Assembly: GCA_964426415.1 (NCBI GenBank)
Contig: CAYRQM010000006.1
Span: forward strand, 1-63,641
Direction of reading: 5' to 3'
Length of the DNA stretch: 63,641 nt
Origin: UBA3792 sp964426415
GTDB taxonomy: Bacteria; Bacillota; Clostridia; Christensenellales; CAG-138
The translations under genes were made by a program, and so were the position numbers. The notes below the pieces were generated by a model. That model made no database searches. It was not told the DNA's origin and saw nothing but the letters and a program-made list of their open reading frames with translations. Shown here piece after piece: positions 46,635 through 54,097 of the stretch (its first letter is position 1; each line of letters opens with the position of its first letter).

Positions 46635-48164
46635 CTACCCGTTTTTCGCCGCTTGGAACGTGTCCAAGATGGACTGGGACGGCTTCTTGGTGCAAAGCGA
46701 CACAATCACAATGACCAAGGAGGACAGGATGAACGCGGGCAGCAGCTCGTACACGTTCAAGAACGAGACGTTGGGCGCGACCAGATATTTCCAAACGAAG
46801 ATCGTGACGCCGCCCGTAATCAGACCCGCGATGGCGGCGGGCAGCGTCGTCCGCTTCCAGAACAGGGAGAACAGCATCAGCGGGCCGAACGTCGCGCCAA
46901 AGCCTGCCCATGCAAAGGACACCACCTTGAACACCGAATTGTTCGGGTTCCACGCCAGCGCCACGCCCACGATGGACACCAAGATCACGGTGCCGCGGGC
47001 GATCCACACGCTTGCCTTTTCCCCAATCTTCAGCCTGCAGGTACCGCGCAGCAGGTCTTCCGACACCGCCGACGCCGCCGTCAAAAGCTGCGAATCGGAG
47101 GTGGACATGGTCGCCGCCATCACGCCCGCCAAAATGACGCCCGCAAGCAGCGCCAACAGCACGCCGTTGTTGCTGATGAGCTTTGCCATGTCCACGATGA
47201 CGGTTTCGGATTCCGCCGTGCTCGCATATTGGGGCAAAATCCCCATCTGCATCAGACGATTGCCCACGACGCCAATGAAGATCGCCGCCGCCATGGAAAT
47301 GACGACCCAGCTTGTGGCGATGCGGCGCGAGGTTTTGATTTGCCGTCCGTCCTTGATCGCCATGAAGCGCAGCAGCACATGGGGCATGCCAAAGTAGCCC
47401 AGTCCCCAAGCCAGCGTGGTGACGATGGACAGCGCGCCAAAGCTGCCGCTGCCCTGTCCCGCGACGCCCGTCAGGTCGAAAAAGTTGGGGATCGCCTTTG
47501 CATTTTCGAATACGGCGCCAAACCCACCCGCGCTTGCGACGCCGAATCCAATGACCGCCAGCAGCGACACGGTCATGACAATCGTCTGGACAAGATCCGT
47601 CACACTTGCCGCCAAGAAGCCGCCGATCACCGTGTACAGAATGATGACCGCTGCCGCGATCCCCATCGCCAAATGATAATCCATGCCGAACAGCGTGGAA
47701 AAGAGCTTGCCGCAGGTCATAAAGCCGGACGCCGTGTACGGCACGAAGAAAATGATGATGATGCCCGCCGCGACCGTTTTGAGGATGTTGCGCTTGTCCG
47801 CAAACCGATTGGAGAAAAACTGCGGAATCGTGATGGCGTCGCCTGCCGCCTGCGAATAGCGGCGCAGCCGCTTTGCCACAAACAGCCAATTCAGATAGGT
47901 GCCGATGGCAAGCCCGATGGCAGTCCAAGACGCCTCTGCAACGCCGCACAGCAGCGCAAGCCCCGGCAGCCCCATCAAAAGCCAGCCCGACATATCGCTT
48001 GCTTCCGCGCTCATCGCCGTCACCAACGGCCCCAGCGAGCGCCCGCCGAGATAGTACGACGACGCGCCCTTTCCCGAACGCTTGGCAAAGAAGAACCCAA
48101 TGCCCAACATCGCAATCAAGTACACCACGATGGAGACAAGAATTTGTACCACATTTGCTTTCAT
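46635..48164 (-). CDS. putP: sodium/proline symporter
   Basis: A 509-residue SSS-family transporter with about 13 TM segments. N-terminal YYLGGRSLGPLVTAMSAEASDMSGWLLMGLPG is the PutP signature carrying Na+-site residues, and the WNPNNSVFKVVSFAWAGFG stretch lies near residue 420. It imports proline with Na+. The divergent LysR gene is a likely regulator. A palindrome lies close upstream. Confidence 0.93.
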   Translation of the reverse strand: MKANVVQILVSIVVYLIAMLGIGFFFAKRSGKGASSYYLGGRSLGPLVTAMSAEASDMSGWLLMGLPGLALLCGVAEASWTAIGLAIGTYLNWLFVAKRLRRYSQAAGDAITIPQFFSNRFADKRNILKTVAAGIIIIFFVPYTASGFMTCGKLFSTLFGMDYHLAMGIAAAVIILYTVIGGFLAASVTDLVQTIVMTVSLLAVIGFGVASAGGFGAVFENAKAIPNFFDLTGVAGQGSGSFGALSIVTTLAWGLGYFGMPHVLLRFMAIKDGRQIKTSRRIATSWVVISMAAAIFIGVVGNRLMQMGILPQYASTAESETVIVDMAKLISNNGVLLALLAGVILAGVMAATMSTSDSQLLTAASAVSEDLLRGTCRLKIGEKASVWIARGTVILVSIVGVALAWNPNNSVFKVVSFAWAGFGATFGPLMLFSLFWKRTTLPAAIAGLITGGVTIFVWKYLVAPNVSFLNVYELLPAFILSSLVIVIVSLCTKKPSQSILDTFQAAKNG

Positions 48165-48182
48165 ACGTTTCCCCTTCTATAC

Positions 48183-48203
48183 ATGAACAAACTGCATGTT
48201 CAT
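48183..48203. promoter_or_regulatory. palindromic operator candidate before putP
   Basis: ATGAAC (48183-48188), 9 bp, GTTCAT (48198-48203), directly upstream of a TATAGA -10-like box on the minus strand. It may be a binding site for the divergent LysR regulator. Confidence 0.4.
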
Positions 48204-48290
48204 TTCCGAATCCAAATTCGAATGTTGTCATTTTACGCCGCATCGCCACGGAAGGCAAGGCGCAAACGGGGCAAAAAGTGCAGAATTATC

Positions 48291-48319
48291 TTGATTTTCT
48301 CACATTTTGCTGCTATGAT
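48291..48319 (+). promoter_or_regulatory. promoter of the LysR-family gene
   Basis: TTGATT (48291-48296), a 17-bp spacer and TATGAT (48314-48319). Confidence 0.65.
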
Positions 48320-48376
48320 AGGAAGGAAACTTGTGCAAACGAAATTTGCATGAAATTTGCTCATGGAAGATTGGAT

Positions 48377-49258
48377 ATGAACAGTGCAAAATATGAAGCA
48401 TTTGTGCGCGTAGTCGAGACGGGAAGCGTGACACGCGCCGCCGAATCCCTTTCGATGACCCAATCGGGGGTCAGCCATCTGTTGGCGTCGCTGGAGGAGG
48501 AGCTGGGGTTTGCGGTGCTCGTCCGCAGCCGTGCGGGCGTGCGCCTGACGGAAAACGGTGCGCAGGTGCTTCCGGTGGTGCGCGAAATCCTCAATGAGGA
48601 GGAGCGGCTGCGGCAGATGGTATCGTCCATCCACGGCCTAGACAGCGGGACGGTGCGCATCGGCACGTTCACCTCCGTGGCGGTGCATTGGCTGCCCGCC
48701 ATCATCAAATCGTTTCAAAAGGCGCATCCCAACATCGAATTCAAGCTGCTCAACGGCGACTACCACGACGTCGAGCAATGGCTGGAGGAGGGCGCGGTGG
48801 ATTTGGGGTTCGTGACGCTGCCCAGCCGCACGCGCTGCGCCTGCACGCCGCTGATGGAGGACAAGCTGCTTGCCATTTTGCCCAAGGGACATCCCTATGC
48901 CGACTTACCGCGCTTTCCCATCGGGCTTGCCAAGCAGGAGCCGTTCATCTCACTGCTGGAAAGCTCCGACCACGATGCGCGGCGCGCATTGGATGCGGAG
49001 GGCGTGCGCCCCAACATCAAGTTCACCACGAAGGACGATTACGCCATCATCGCCATGGTGGAAAACGGACTTGGCATTTCGATCATGCCCGCGCTGCTTT
49101 TGGAAGGCCGCACCGACAACGTCTGCGCGCTGGAGCTTGCGCCCCAAGCCAAACGCACCATCGCGTTGGCGGTGACGCCCACGGGCGCGCAAAGCCCCTC
49201 CACCCGCATCTTTGCCAACTATGTCGAAGCGTGGGTAAAGGCGCAAAAAGAAGCGTGA
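48377..49258 (+). CDS. LysR-family transcriptional regulator
   Basis: A 293-residue regulator. The N-terminal winged HTH (AFVRVVETGSVTRAAESLSMTQSGVSHLLASLEEELGFAVL, residues about 8-48) and a periplasmic-binding-like effector domain (from about 90) are typical. The start at 48377 has GGAAGA upstream; the frame is open further upstream but runs antisense into putP. It is divergent from putP, suggesting control of proline uptake or a related metabolite. The effector is unknown. Confidence 0.93.
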   Translation: MNSAKYEAFVRVVETGSVTRAAESLSMTQSGVSHLLASLEEELGFAVLVRSRAGVRLTENGAQVLPVVREILNEEERLRQMVSSIHGLDSGTVRIGTFTSVAVHWLPAIIKSFQKAHPNIEFKLLNGDYHDVEQWLEEGAVDLGFVTLPSRTRCACTPLMEDKLLAILPKGHPYADLPRFPIGLAKQEPFISLLESSDHDARRALDAEGVRPNIKFTTKDDYAIIAMVENGLGISIMPALLLEGRTDNVCALELAPQAKRTIALAVTPTGAQSPSTRIFANYVEAWVKAQKEA

Positions 49259-49270
49259 CGCGCAAAACGG

Positions 49271-49474
49271 TCAGTGCTTTTGTTCCAATTTGGTTTTGTT
49301 GCCGTGGGCGTCCACGACATAGGTGTTGTCTAAATGCTGCCGCAGACTTGCCTTGACGTCGTCCACATAGGCACGGCGCAGGGTTTCCCGCTCCTGCGTT
49401 TCGGTTTCGTTCAGCCCTTCGGCTTTGGCTTTTCGTGCCAGCTCGTTGATGCGATCAATGTGTTCCTGTTTCAT
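49271..49474 (-). CDS. DUF896 / YnzC-like protein
   Basis: A 67-residue protein of the UPF0291 (DUF896, YnzC) family. It consists of a helical hairpin with INELARKAKAEGLNETETQERETLRRAYV and a charged C-terminus. In B. subtilis ynzC lies in the SOS-induced yneA operon, but here it is alone. The ATG follows AGGAGG. The function is not established. Confidence 0.88.
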   Translation of the reverse strand: MKQEHIDRINELARKAKAEGLNETETQERETLRRAYVDDVKASLRQHLDNTYVVDAHGNKTKLEQKH

Positions 49475-49576
49475 TTCGTGCCTCCTTCACCTGTTCATTC
49501 TATCCATTTTGGGCGATTTTGTAAAGCAAAGATGCAAAAAAGGTGTAAACGATAGATGAAATTTGACATTGTTTGG

Positions 49577-49605
49577 TTGACAGGGCAGGGCGAAGCGATT
49601 ATTCT
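49577..49605 (+). promoter_or_regulatory. promoter of the envelope operon
   Basis: A perfect TTGACA (49577-49582), a 17-bp spacer and TATTCT (49600-49605). Six bases later comes the ATG at 49612, so transcription should start at the start codon. A second TTGACA lies at 49563. Confidence 0.7.
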
Positions 49606-49611
49606 ATGATT

Positions 49612-51366
49612 ATGAAATTTTTGTGTACGGTTCTGCTCTTGACGGTTTTTTTGCTTGGATGTGCGCCAATCGATCCCGCACCGTTGGCGCAGCAGGCAAA
49701 CGCGCCCATTTCGGAGCCGCCCGTTTCTCAAACGGCAGACGCCTCCCAAACGGCTGCCGTCCCTTCGCCCACCGCGACGCCGCTTGCCACGCCGACGCCG
49801 TTCGATGCGCGTAAAGAGACGTTGGGCTTTGAGAACAATTCCTATACCTTGGTGCAGACGGTGGGGCATGGCGTGACGCTGTTTGCAGCGCCCGACAGAA
49901 GCGGCGGCTATTCCCGTCCGCTGCACGAAGAAGCGCAGGGCGTACAGGTGGATTGGCTCGTATCGGAGACGATCCGCACGAATAACGACACCTTCCTGCA
50001 CGTCAGCGCCATCGGCAGCACAATCGAGGGCTACCTGCGCAAGGGTGATACGCAGGAGGCGGACGTCGTGCTTTATTCACGCCCCACCTACGCGTTGCTG
50101 GCGCGGCCGTACTGCCTGATCTATGCCCACGCATCCGTCAACAAAACCGCCATCGTTGCCCGCGAAGGGTTTCATCTTGCACGGGTGGTGGCAGAGCGGG
50201 ACGGCTTTTGCATCGTGCTGACCGAAGACGGCGCGTCGGGCTATGTGCAAAGCACGCAGCTGCAATTTTTGACGACGGCGGAAGCCGAATCGTTCTTGCT
50301 GCAAACGCTGCCCGATACGGAATCGACCCCAAAATCGTTTCGCCTGCCCGAATTTGCAGACGACGCCGAAGCGTGCGTCGGCACAAAGGCGAAGAATTCC
50401 GAAACGTTTCTTTATACGCAGCTTGCGGCAAGCGGGCTGCAGTTTTCGGTGGGGTATTACGCGCTTTACCAAAAGCCGCTGTTTGATCGGCTGCTGTACG
50501 TCAACGGGCTTTACTTGGACGACGTGTACAATTCGCTGCTGTTCAAGCTGTGGAACAGTGCGGGCGATCAAGTGACCGCAAACGGACAGGAAACGGAATG
50601 GGCATATATTGCCGATTATGACGCGCTGCAGCGCGGCGATCTGGTCTTCTTCTCGGCTTATGGCGCAAACGACGTCGCGTGCATCGAGGGGGCAGAGGTC
50701 ATTTGCCGCGGGCAGCATTCCGGCTATGTGACCGATTGCGGCTTGTATCTGGGCAACGATCGCTTGCTTTGGGTCGAGAACGGCGTCGTCACCATCGTGG
50801 AGCATTTGCGGCAGTCGTCGCTTTATGATGCATTCGACTGTGCGCGGCGCATTTCGCCCACCGTGACGGACGCGTGCGCCCACCTGCGCGAGGTCATGCT
50901 TTCATTGGTGTACGATCGGCTCGGCACACCCTATGACCGCATCAACCGTGTCAACGATGTGAGCTTCGACTGCTCCGGCATCATCTGCTGGACGCTGCGC
51001 TGCCTTGATTTGACCGGCTCGGCGACGAATCCGCTGCCGACGGAGACCGTTGCGTCCGGCCTTTGCAGCACCACCTTCTTCCAAAACGATACCTGCATGG
51101 TCACCCTGACGCCCTTGAGCGAGAGTATCCGCAACCAAGACGAAATTGCCCGCTTGCAGCGCGGCGATTTGGTGTTTTTGACGGATGAAAAAAAGCAGCG
51201 CGTGGGGCATGTGATGCTCTACTTGGGCGACGGCTGCGTGATTCATTCCACACAAATCGACGACACATACCGCGGCACGCTGGTGGCACGGTTCCGCCCC
51301 GCACTGCAGGAGCTGTACTTCCGCACGCTGCGCATCACGGCGGTCACAGAAAGGGATGGCGCATGA
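49612..51366 (+). CDS. lipoprotein with SH3-like region and two NlpC/P60 domains (first degenerate)
   Basis: A 584-residue lipoprotein. The start at 49612 gives a clean signal peptide with lipobox LLGC (Cys17). A Pro/Thr linker and SH3-like beta modules (about 60-220) follow. The C-terminal NlpC/P60 domain keeps Cys454 (FDCSG) and His533 (GHVMLYLG), so a peptidoglycan endopeptidase is likely. A preceding domain (about 290-425) has the same GDLVFF...GLYLGN pattern. However, it has YNS where DCS is expected and Asp for His, so it is probably a pseudoenzyme module. There is no Shine-Dalgarno sequence. It overlaps the amidase gene. Confidence 0.85.
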   Translation: MKFLCTVLLLTVFLLGCAPIDPAPLAQQANAPISEPPVSQTADASQTAAVPSPTATPLATPTPFDARKETLGFENNSYTLVQTVGHGVTLFAAPDRSGGYSRPLHEEAQGVQVDWLVSETIRTNNDTFLHVSAIGSTIEGYLRKGDTQEADVVLYSRPTYALLARPYCLIYAHASVNKTAIVAREGFHLARVVAERDGFCIVLTEDGASGYVQSTQLQFLTTAEAESFLLQTLPDTESTPKSFRLPEFADDAEACVGTKAKNSETFLYTQLAASGLQFSVGYYALYQKPLFDRLLYVNGLYLDDVYNSLLFKLWNSAGDQVTANGQETEWAYIADYDALQRGDLVFFSAYGANDVACIEGAEVICRGQHSGYVTDCGLYLGNDRLLWVENGVVTIVEHLRQSSLYDAFDCARRISPTVTDACAHLREVMLSLVYDRLGTPYDRINRVNDVSFDCSGIICWTLRCLDLTGSATNPLPTETVASGLCSTTFFQNDTCMVTLTPLSESIRNQDEIARLQRGDLVFLTDEKKQRVGHVMLYLGDGCVIHSTQIDDTYRGTLVARFRPALQELYFRTLRITAVTERDGA

Positions 51367-52595
51367 AACGACTTTTCAGCTTGGTACTCGTTGCCCTGCT
51401 GCTGTTGCCACCGGCGGCGATGGCAGTTGAGGTCGAGGAAAATCGGCTGTACGGCGACGCCAACGGCGATTTGGTGGTCACGTCGCTGGACGCGACGGTG
51501 GTGATGCGCCACTGCGTGGGGCTTTCCGGCATCACGGACGCAGAGTGCCTTTTGAACGCGGACTGCACCGTGGACGGCGCCGTGACGGCGGAGGACGCCG
51601 CACGCATCTTGCGCTATACGGTGGCGTTGGACGTCATGCCCAACCAAACGCCGCGTCCCACCGCAGTGCCGACGGATACGCCGACGCCCACCGAAGCGCC
51701 GACGGACACGCCGACGCCCACGGAAACGCCCACGCCGACGCCGCCTCCCTTGGTGGGCAAGACGATCTTCTTGGACGCGGGACACGGTTTGAACCCCGTC
51801 ACGGGCAGCGCCTTGGGCGGCAGATGGACGCGTGCCGATGGAACGATTTATTATGAAGCGTTCTATGTGCTGCAGATTGCGCGCAAGACAAAAACGGCTT
51901 TAGAGGCGCAGGGCGCAACGGTTCTGTTGACGCGCAGCGACGAGGACATGGTGGGCAACTATGTGCGGATGGCGCTGGTGCACCAGTTCTGCTTGGCAAG
52001 GCTCAAAAGCCAAACCGCAGAACCTACGCTGCTGGCGTTTTACGACACGATGGACGCGGTGATGGAGCGGGTCAAGACAGAGTACGTTCCCGCATCCAAC
52101 TATGACGGCGCAACGGCGGTGGCGTACTTCGATACGCCGTATGACAGCGGACAAACCACCGCAATTCATCCCGATTTGGCGACGCTGTTTGCGGCGGAAA
52201 GCGGCGCGCTGTTCGACGACGTGCTGTACATTTCCATCCACACCAACGCACCGGGCGGCACCGACACGTCGCGGCGCGGCATGGTGGTGTACTGCATGAA
52301 CAACACGGTCAACAGCACCTATTACACGCAGTATCGCGTGGAGGACAACACACGGCTGGGCACGGCGCTGCTCAATGCGGTCACGGAAGCGTCGGGCATT
52401 CCGAAAAACAGCAGCACCGTCAAGTACAACGACTATTTCATGGTGCGCGAGCACAACCTCACGGCGGCGCTCTTGGAGCTGGGCTATCACACCAACGACG
52501 CAGATCGCGCGATTCTCGAAAGCGAAGCAGGGCAAGCTGCCATCGCGCTGGGAATCACCAACGGCGTTCTGCAATATTTTACTTCACAAGATTGA
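51363..52595 (+). CDS. dockerin-bearing N-acetylmuramoyl-L-alanine amidase
   Basis: A 410-residue secreted enzyme. A signal peptide (1-22) is followed by an N-terminal dockerin (about 30-95: GDANGDLVVTSLDA and DCTVDGAVTAEDA), a Thr/Pro linker (about 98-130) and an Amidase_3 domain (about 134-405). Zinc ligands are visible as DAGHG, the Glu in YYEAFYV and SIHTNA, and the catalytic Glu in LLELGYHTND. It cleaves the stem peptide from muramic acid. The start overlaps the upstream stop (ATGA), so it is coupled to the NlpC/P60 lipoprotein. Confidence 0.92.
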   Translation: MKRLFSLVLVALLLLPPAAMAVEVEENRLYGDANGDLVVTSLDATVVMRHCVGLSGITDAECLLNADCTVDGAVTAEDAARILRYTVALDVMPNQTPRPTAVPTDTPTPTEAPTDTPTPTETPTPTPPPLVGKTIFLDAGHGLNPVTGSALGGRWTRADGTIYYEAFYVLQIARKTKTALEAQGATVLLTRSDEDMVGNYVRMALVHQFCLARLKSQTAEPTLLAFYDTMDAVMERVKTEYVPASNYDGATAVAYFDTPYDSGQTTAIHPDLATLFAAESGALFDDVLYISIHTNAPGGTDTSRRGMVVYCMNNTVNSTYYTQYRVEDNTRLGTALLNAVTEASGIPKNSSTVKYNDYFMVREHNLTAALLELGYHTNDADRAILESEAGQAAIALGITNGVLQYFTSQD

Positions 52596-52607
52596 GAGGT
52601 TTCACCA

Positions 52608-53276
52608 ATGGGAACATTTGTTGCGTGGCTGAACGAAACATTCTTTGCGTTCGACCATGGAATTATCGATTGGATACACGGACTATTGCGCAATGGGGCA
52701 TTTTGGGCGCCGTGCATGACGTTTATCGGACACGGGCTTATCATGGTCGCGTTTGCGCTGGTACTGTTTTTGTTCGCACCGACCCGAAAGGGCGCGGTGT
52801 GCTTGGTGGTGTCCGTGCTGATTGGCGCCGTCATCACCAATTTGCTCCTAAAGGATTGGATTGCAAGGCCGCGTCCGTTTGCCGAGAATGAAACGTATCG
52901 GCTTTGGTGGCAGATGCTGGGCGCAACCGAAGAAACGGACGGCGCGTTCCCGTCGGGGCACGGAACCGCGGCGGCAGCGGGCATGATTGGGCTGTGCTTT
53001 GCAAGCACCAAAAAGCAAAATCGCGTGTTTATCCCCGTGTCGGTGGCGTATTTCCTGCTGGCAGGCGTCGCCCGCATCTACCTGATGGTGCATTATCCCA
53101 CCGATCTTTTGGCGGGCGCGGTCGTGGGGCTTGTGGCAGCTGTGTTGGGCATGCTGTTGGTGCGGCTGCTTTGGAAGCTGTGCAACCGTTGGCGCGGCAT
53201 CAAGCTGTTCCGCTGGTTCTTGGACTTGGACGTCCGACAGCTGTTTCAAAAACGGCAAAAGCCTGCCGCCGTGTGA
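52608..53276 (+). CDS. PAP2-family membrane phosphatase
   Basis: A 222-residue protein with about five to six TM segments and all three PAP2 motifs: KDWIARPRP, PSGH and ARIYLMVHYPTD. Candidate substrates are undecaprenyl pyrophosphate or phosphatidic-acid-type lipids. Its position after two peptidoglycan hydrolases favours a role in cell-wall lipid carrier recycling, which is inference. The ATG follows GAGAGG. Confidence 0.9.
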   Translation: MGTFVAWLNETFFAFDHGIIDWIHGLLRNGAFWAPCMTFIGHGLIMVAFALVLFLFAPTRKGAVCLVVSVLIGAVITNLLLKDWIARPRPFAENETYRLWWQMLGATEETDGAFPSGHGTAAAAGMIGLCFASTKKQNRVFIPVSVAYFLLAGVARIYLMVHYPTDLLAGAVVGLVAAVLGMLLVRLLWKLCNRWRGIKLFRWFLDLDVRQLFQKRQKPAAV

Positions 53277-53287
53277 CGATGAAAAAT

Positions 53288-53319
53288 AAGAATCTCTCTT
53301 TTCGGAGGGATTCTTTTTG
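53288..53319. terminator. bidirectional terminator between PAP2 and HAD genes
   Basis: AAGAATC (53288-53294) pairs with GATTCTT (53309-53315), with inner CTC/GAG pairing, and T/A tracts on both sides. Confidence 0.8.
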
Positions 53320-53320
53320 T

Positions 53321-53965
53321 TTAAGCAAGTACGGTTCGAACCAGTTCGGCAAAATCGGAAAAGACGGGTGCGCCGGTACGCTTTAAGACGGCTTCGGACT
53401 GGTGTCCGCCCGTCACAAGCATGCAGGGCGCGCCGACAGCGGACGCGGCGGCAAAATCGTGGTCGGTGTCGCCGAGGAACAACACGTTTTCGGGGCGTTC
53501 TCCGTGTTCCAAAAGGCGCATGCGGGCGCGCTCCACCTTGGAATGGGCAAGGTCGTCGTTCATGCCCACCAAATCGTCAAAGTAGGACGATACGCCAAAC
53601 TGCTGCGCCTGCTCGATGAGCCGCTCCTGCTTGGTGGCGGAAAGCAGCATTTGCGAGACGCCCGCCCGTTGGAACGCTTGCAGCGCCTGCACCGCGCCCA
53701 CCCGCAGCGGACATTGCCGATATTGCGCGGCGTAGCGCGCGTTGAATTCCACGGACAGCGCTTCGTAGGATTCGTCCGAAAAGGTGTAGCCCAAAACGCG
53801 ATAATAGTCGCAGATGGGGAAGGAGAACGTGTCTGAGTAGCGCGCCAAATCGGGAATTTCGGGCATCCTGCGGTTGCGCAGCATCTCGTTTTCAATCTCG
53901 TAGCACAGCAGCACATCATCCAAAATGGTGCCGTTCCAATCCCATACCAATACCTTCGGCGGCAT
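53321..53965 (-). CDS. HAD-family hydrolase, phosphoglycolate phosphatase-like
   Basis: A 214-residue HAD protein. Motif I is DWNGTILDD (near residue 7), with Trp-Asn in place of Phe-Asp. Motif II is LLSATKQ, and motif IV is FLGDTDHDFAAASAVG. A helical cap lies between motifs I and II. It may be a phosphoglycolate or nucleotide phosphatase; the substrate is not defined. The ATG at 53965 follows AAGGAG by 6 bases. The frame upstream is open but lacks a ribosome-binding site. Confidence 0.88.
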   Translation of the reverse strand: MPPKVLVWDWNGTILDDVLLCYEIENEMLRNRRMPEIPDLARYSDTFSFPICDYYRVLGYTFSDESYEALSVEFNARYAAQYRQCPLRVGAVQALQAFQRAGVSQMLLSATKQERLIEQAQQFGVSSYFDDLVGMNDDLAHSKVERARMRLLEHGERPENVLFLGDTDHDFAAASAVGAPCMLVTGGHQSEAVLKRTGAPVFSDFAELVRTVLA

Positions 53966-54002
53966 AAAAAGCTCCTTCGTTGTTCCAATTTGTATGGATT
54001 TC

Positions 54003-54031
54003 ATTATACAGTATTTACAAAAGCGTTGCAA
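54003..54031 (-). promoter_or_regulatory. promoter of the HAD gene
   Basis: On the minus strand TTGCAA (54031-54026), a 17-bp spacer and TATAAT (54008-54003). Confidence 0.75.
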
Positions 54032-54039
54032 GTGTCGGC

Positions 54040-54068
54040 TTGCCACGACGGCAGTTTCGTTGTACAAT
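54040..54068 (+). promoter_or_regulatory. promoter of the ftsK operon
   Basis: TTGCCA (54040-54045), a 17-bp spacer and TACAAT (54063-54068). Its -35 is 8 bp from the divergent HAD -35. Confidence 0.7.
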
Positions 54069-54097
54069 AAGAGGAAGAATCATCTACGGAGGCACCT

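Noticed and set aside
49563..49568. First TTGACA as -35 of the lipoprotein promoter
   Set aside because: No good -10 exists 16-18 bp downstream; the second TTGACA (49577) pairs with TATTCT at the correct distance.
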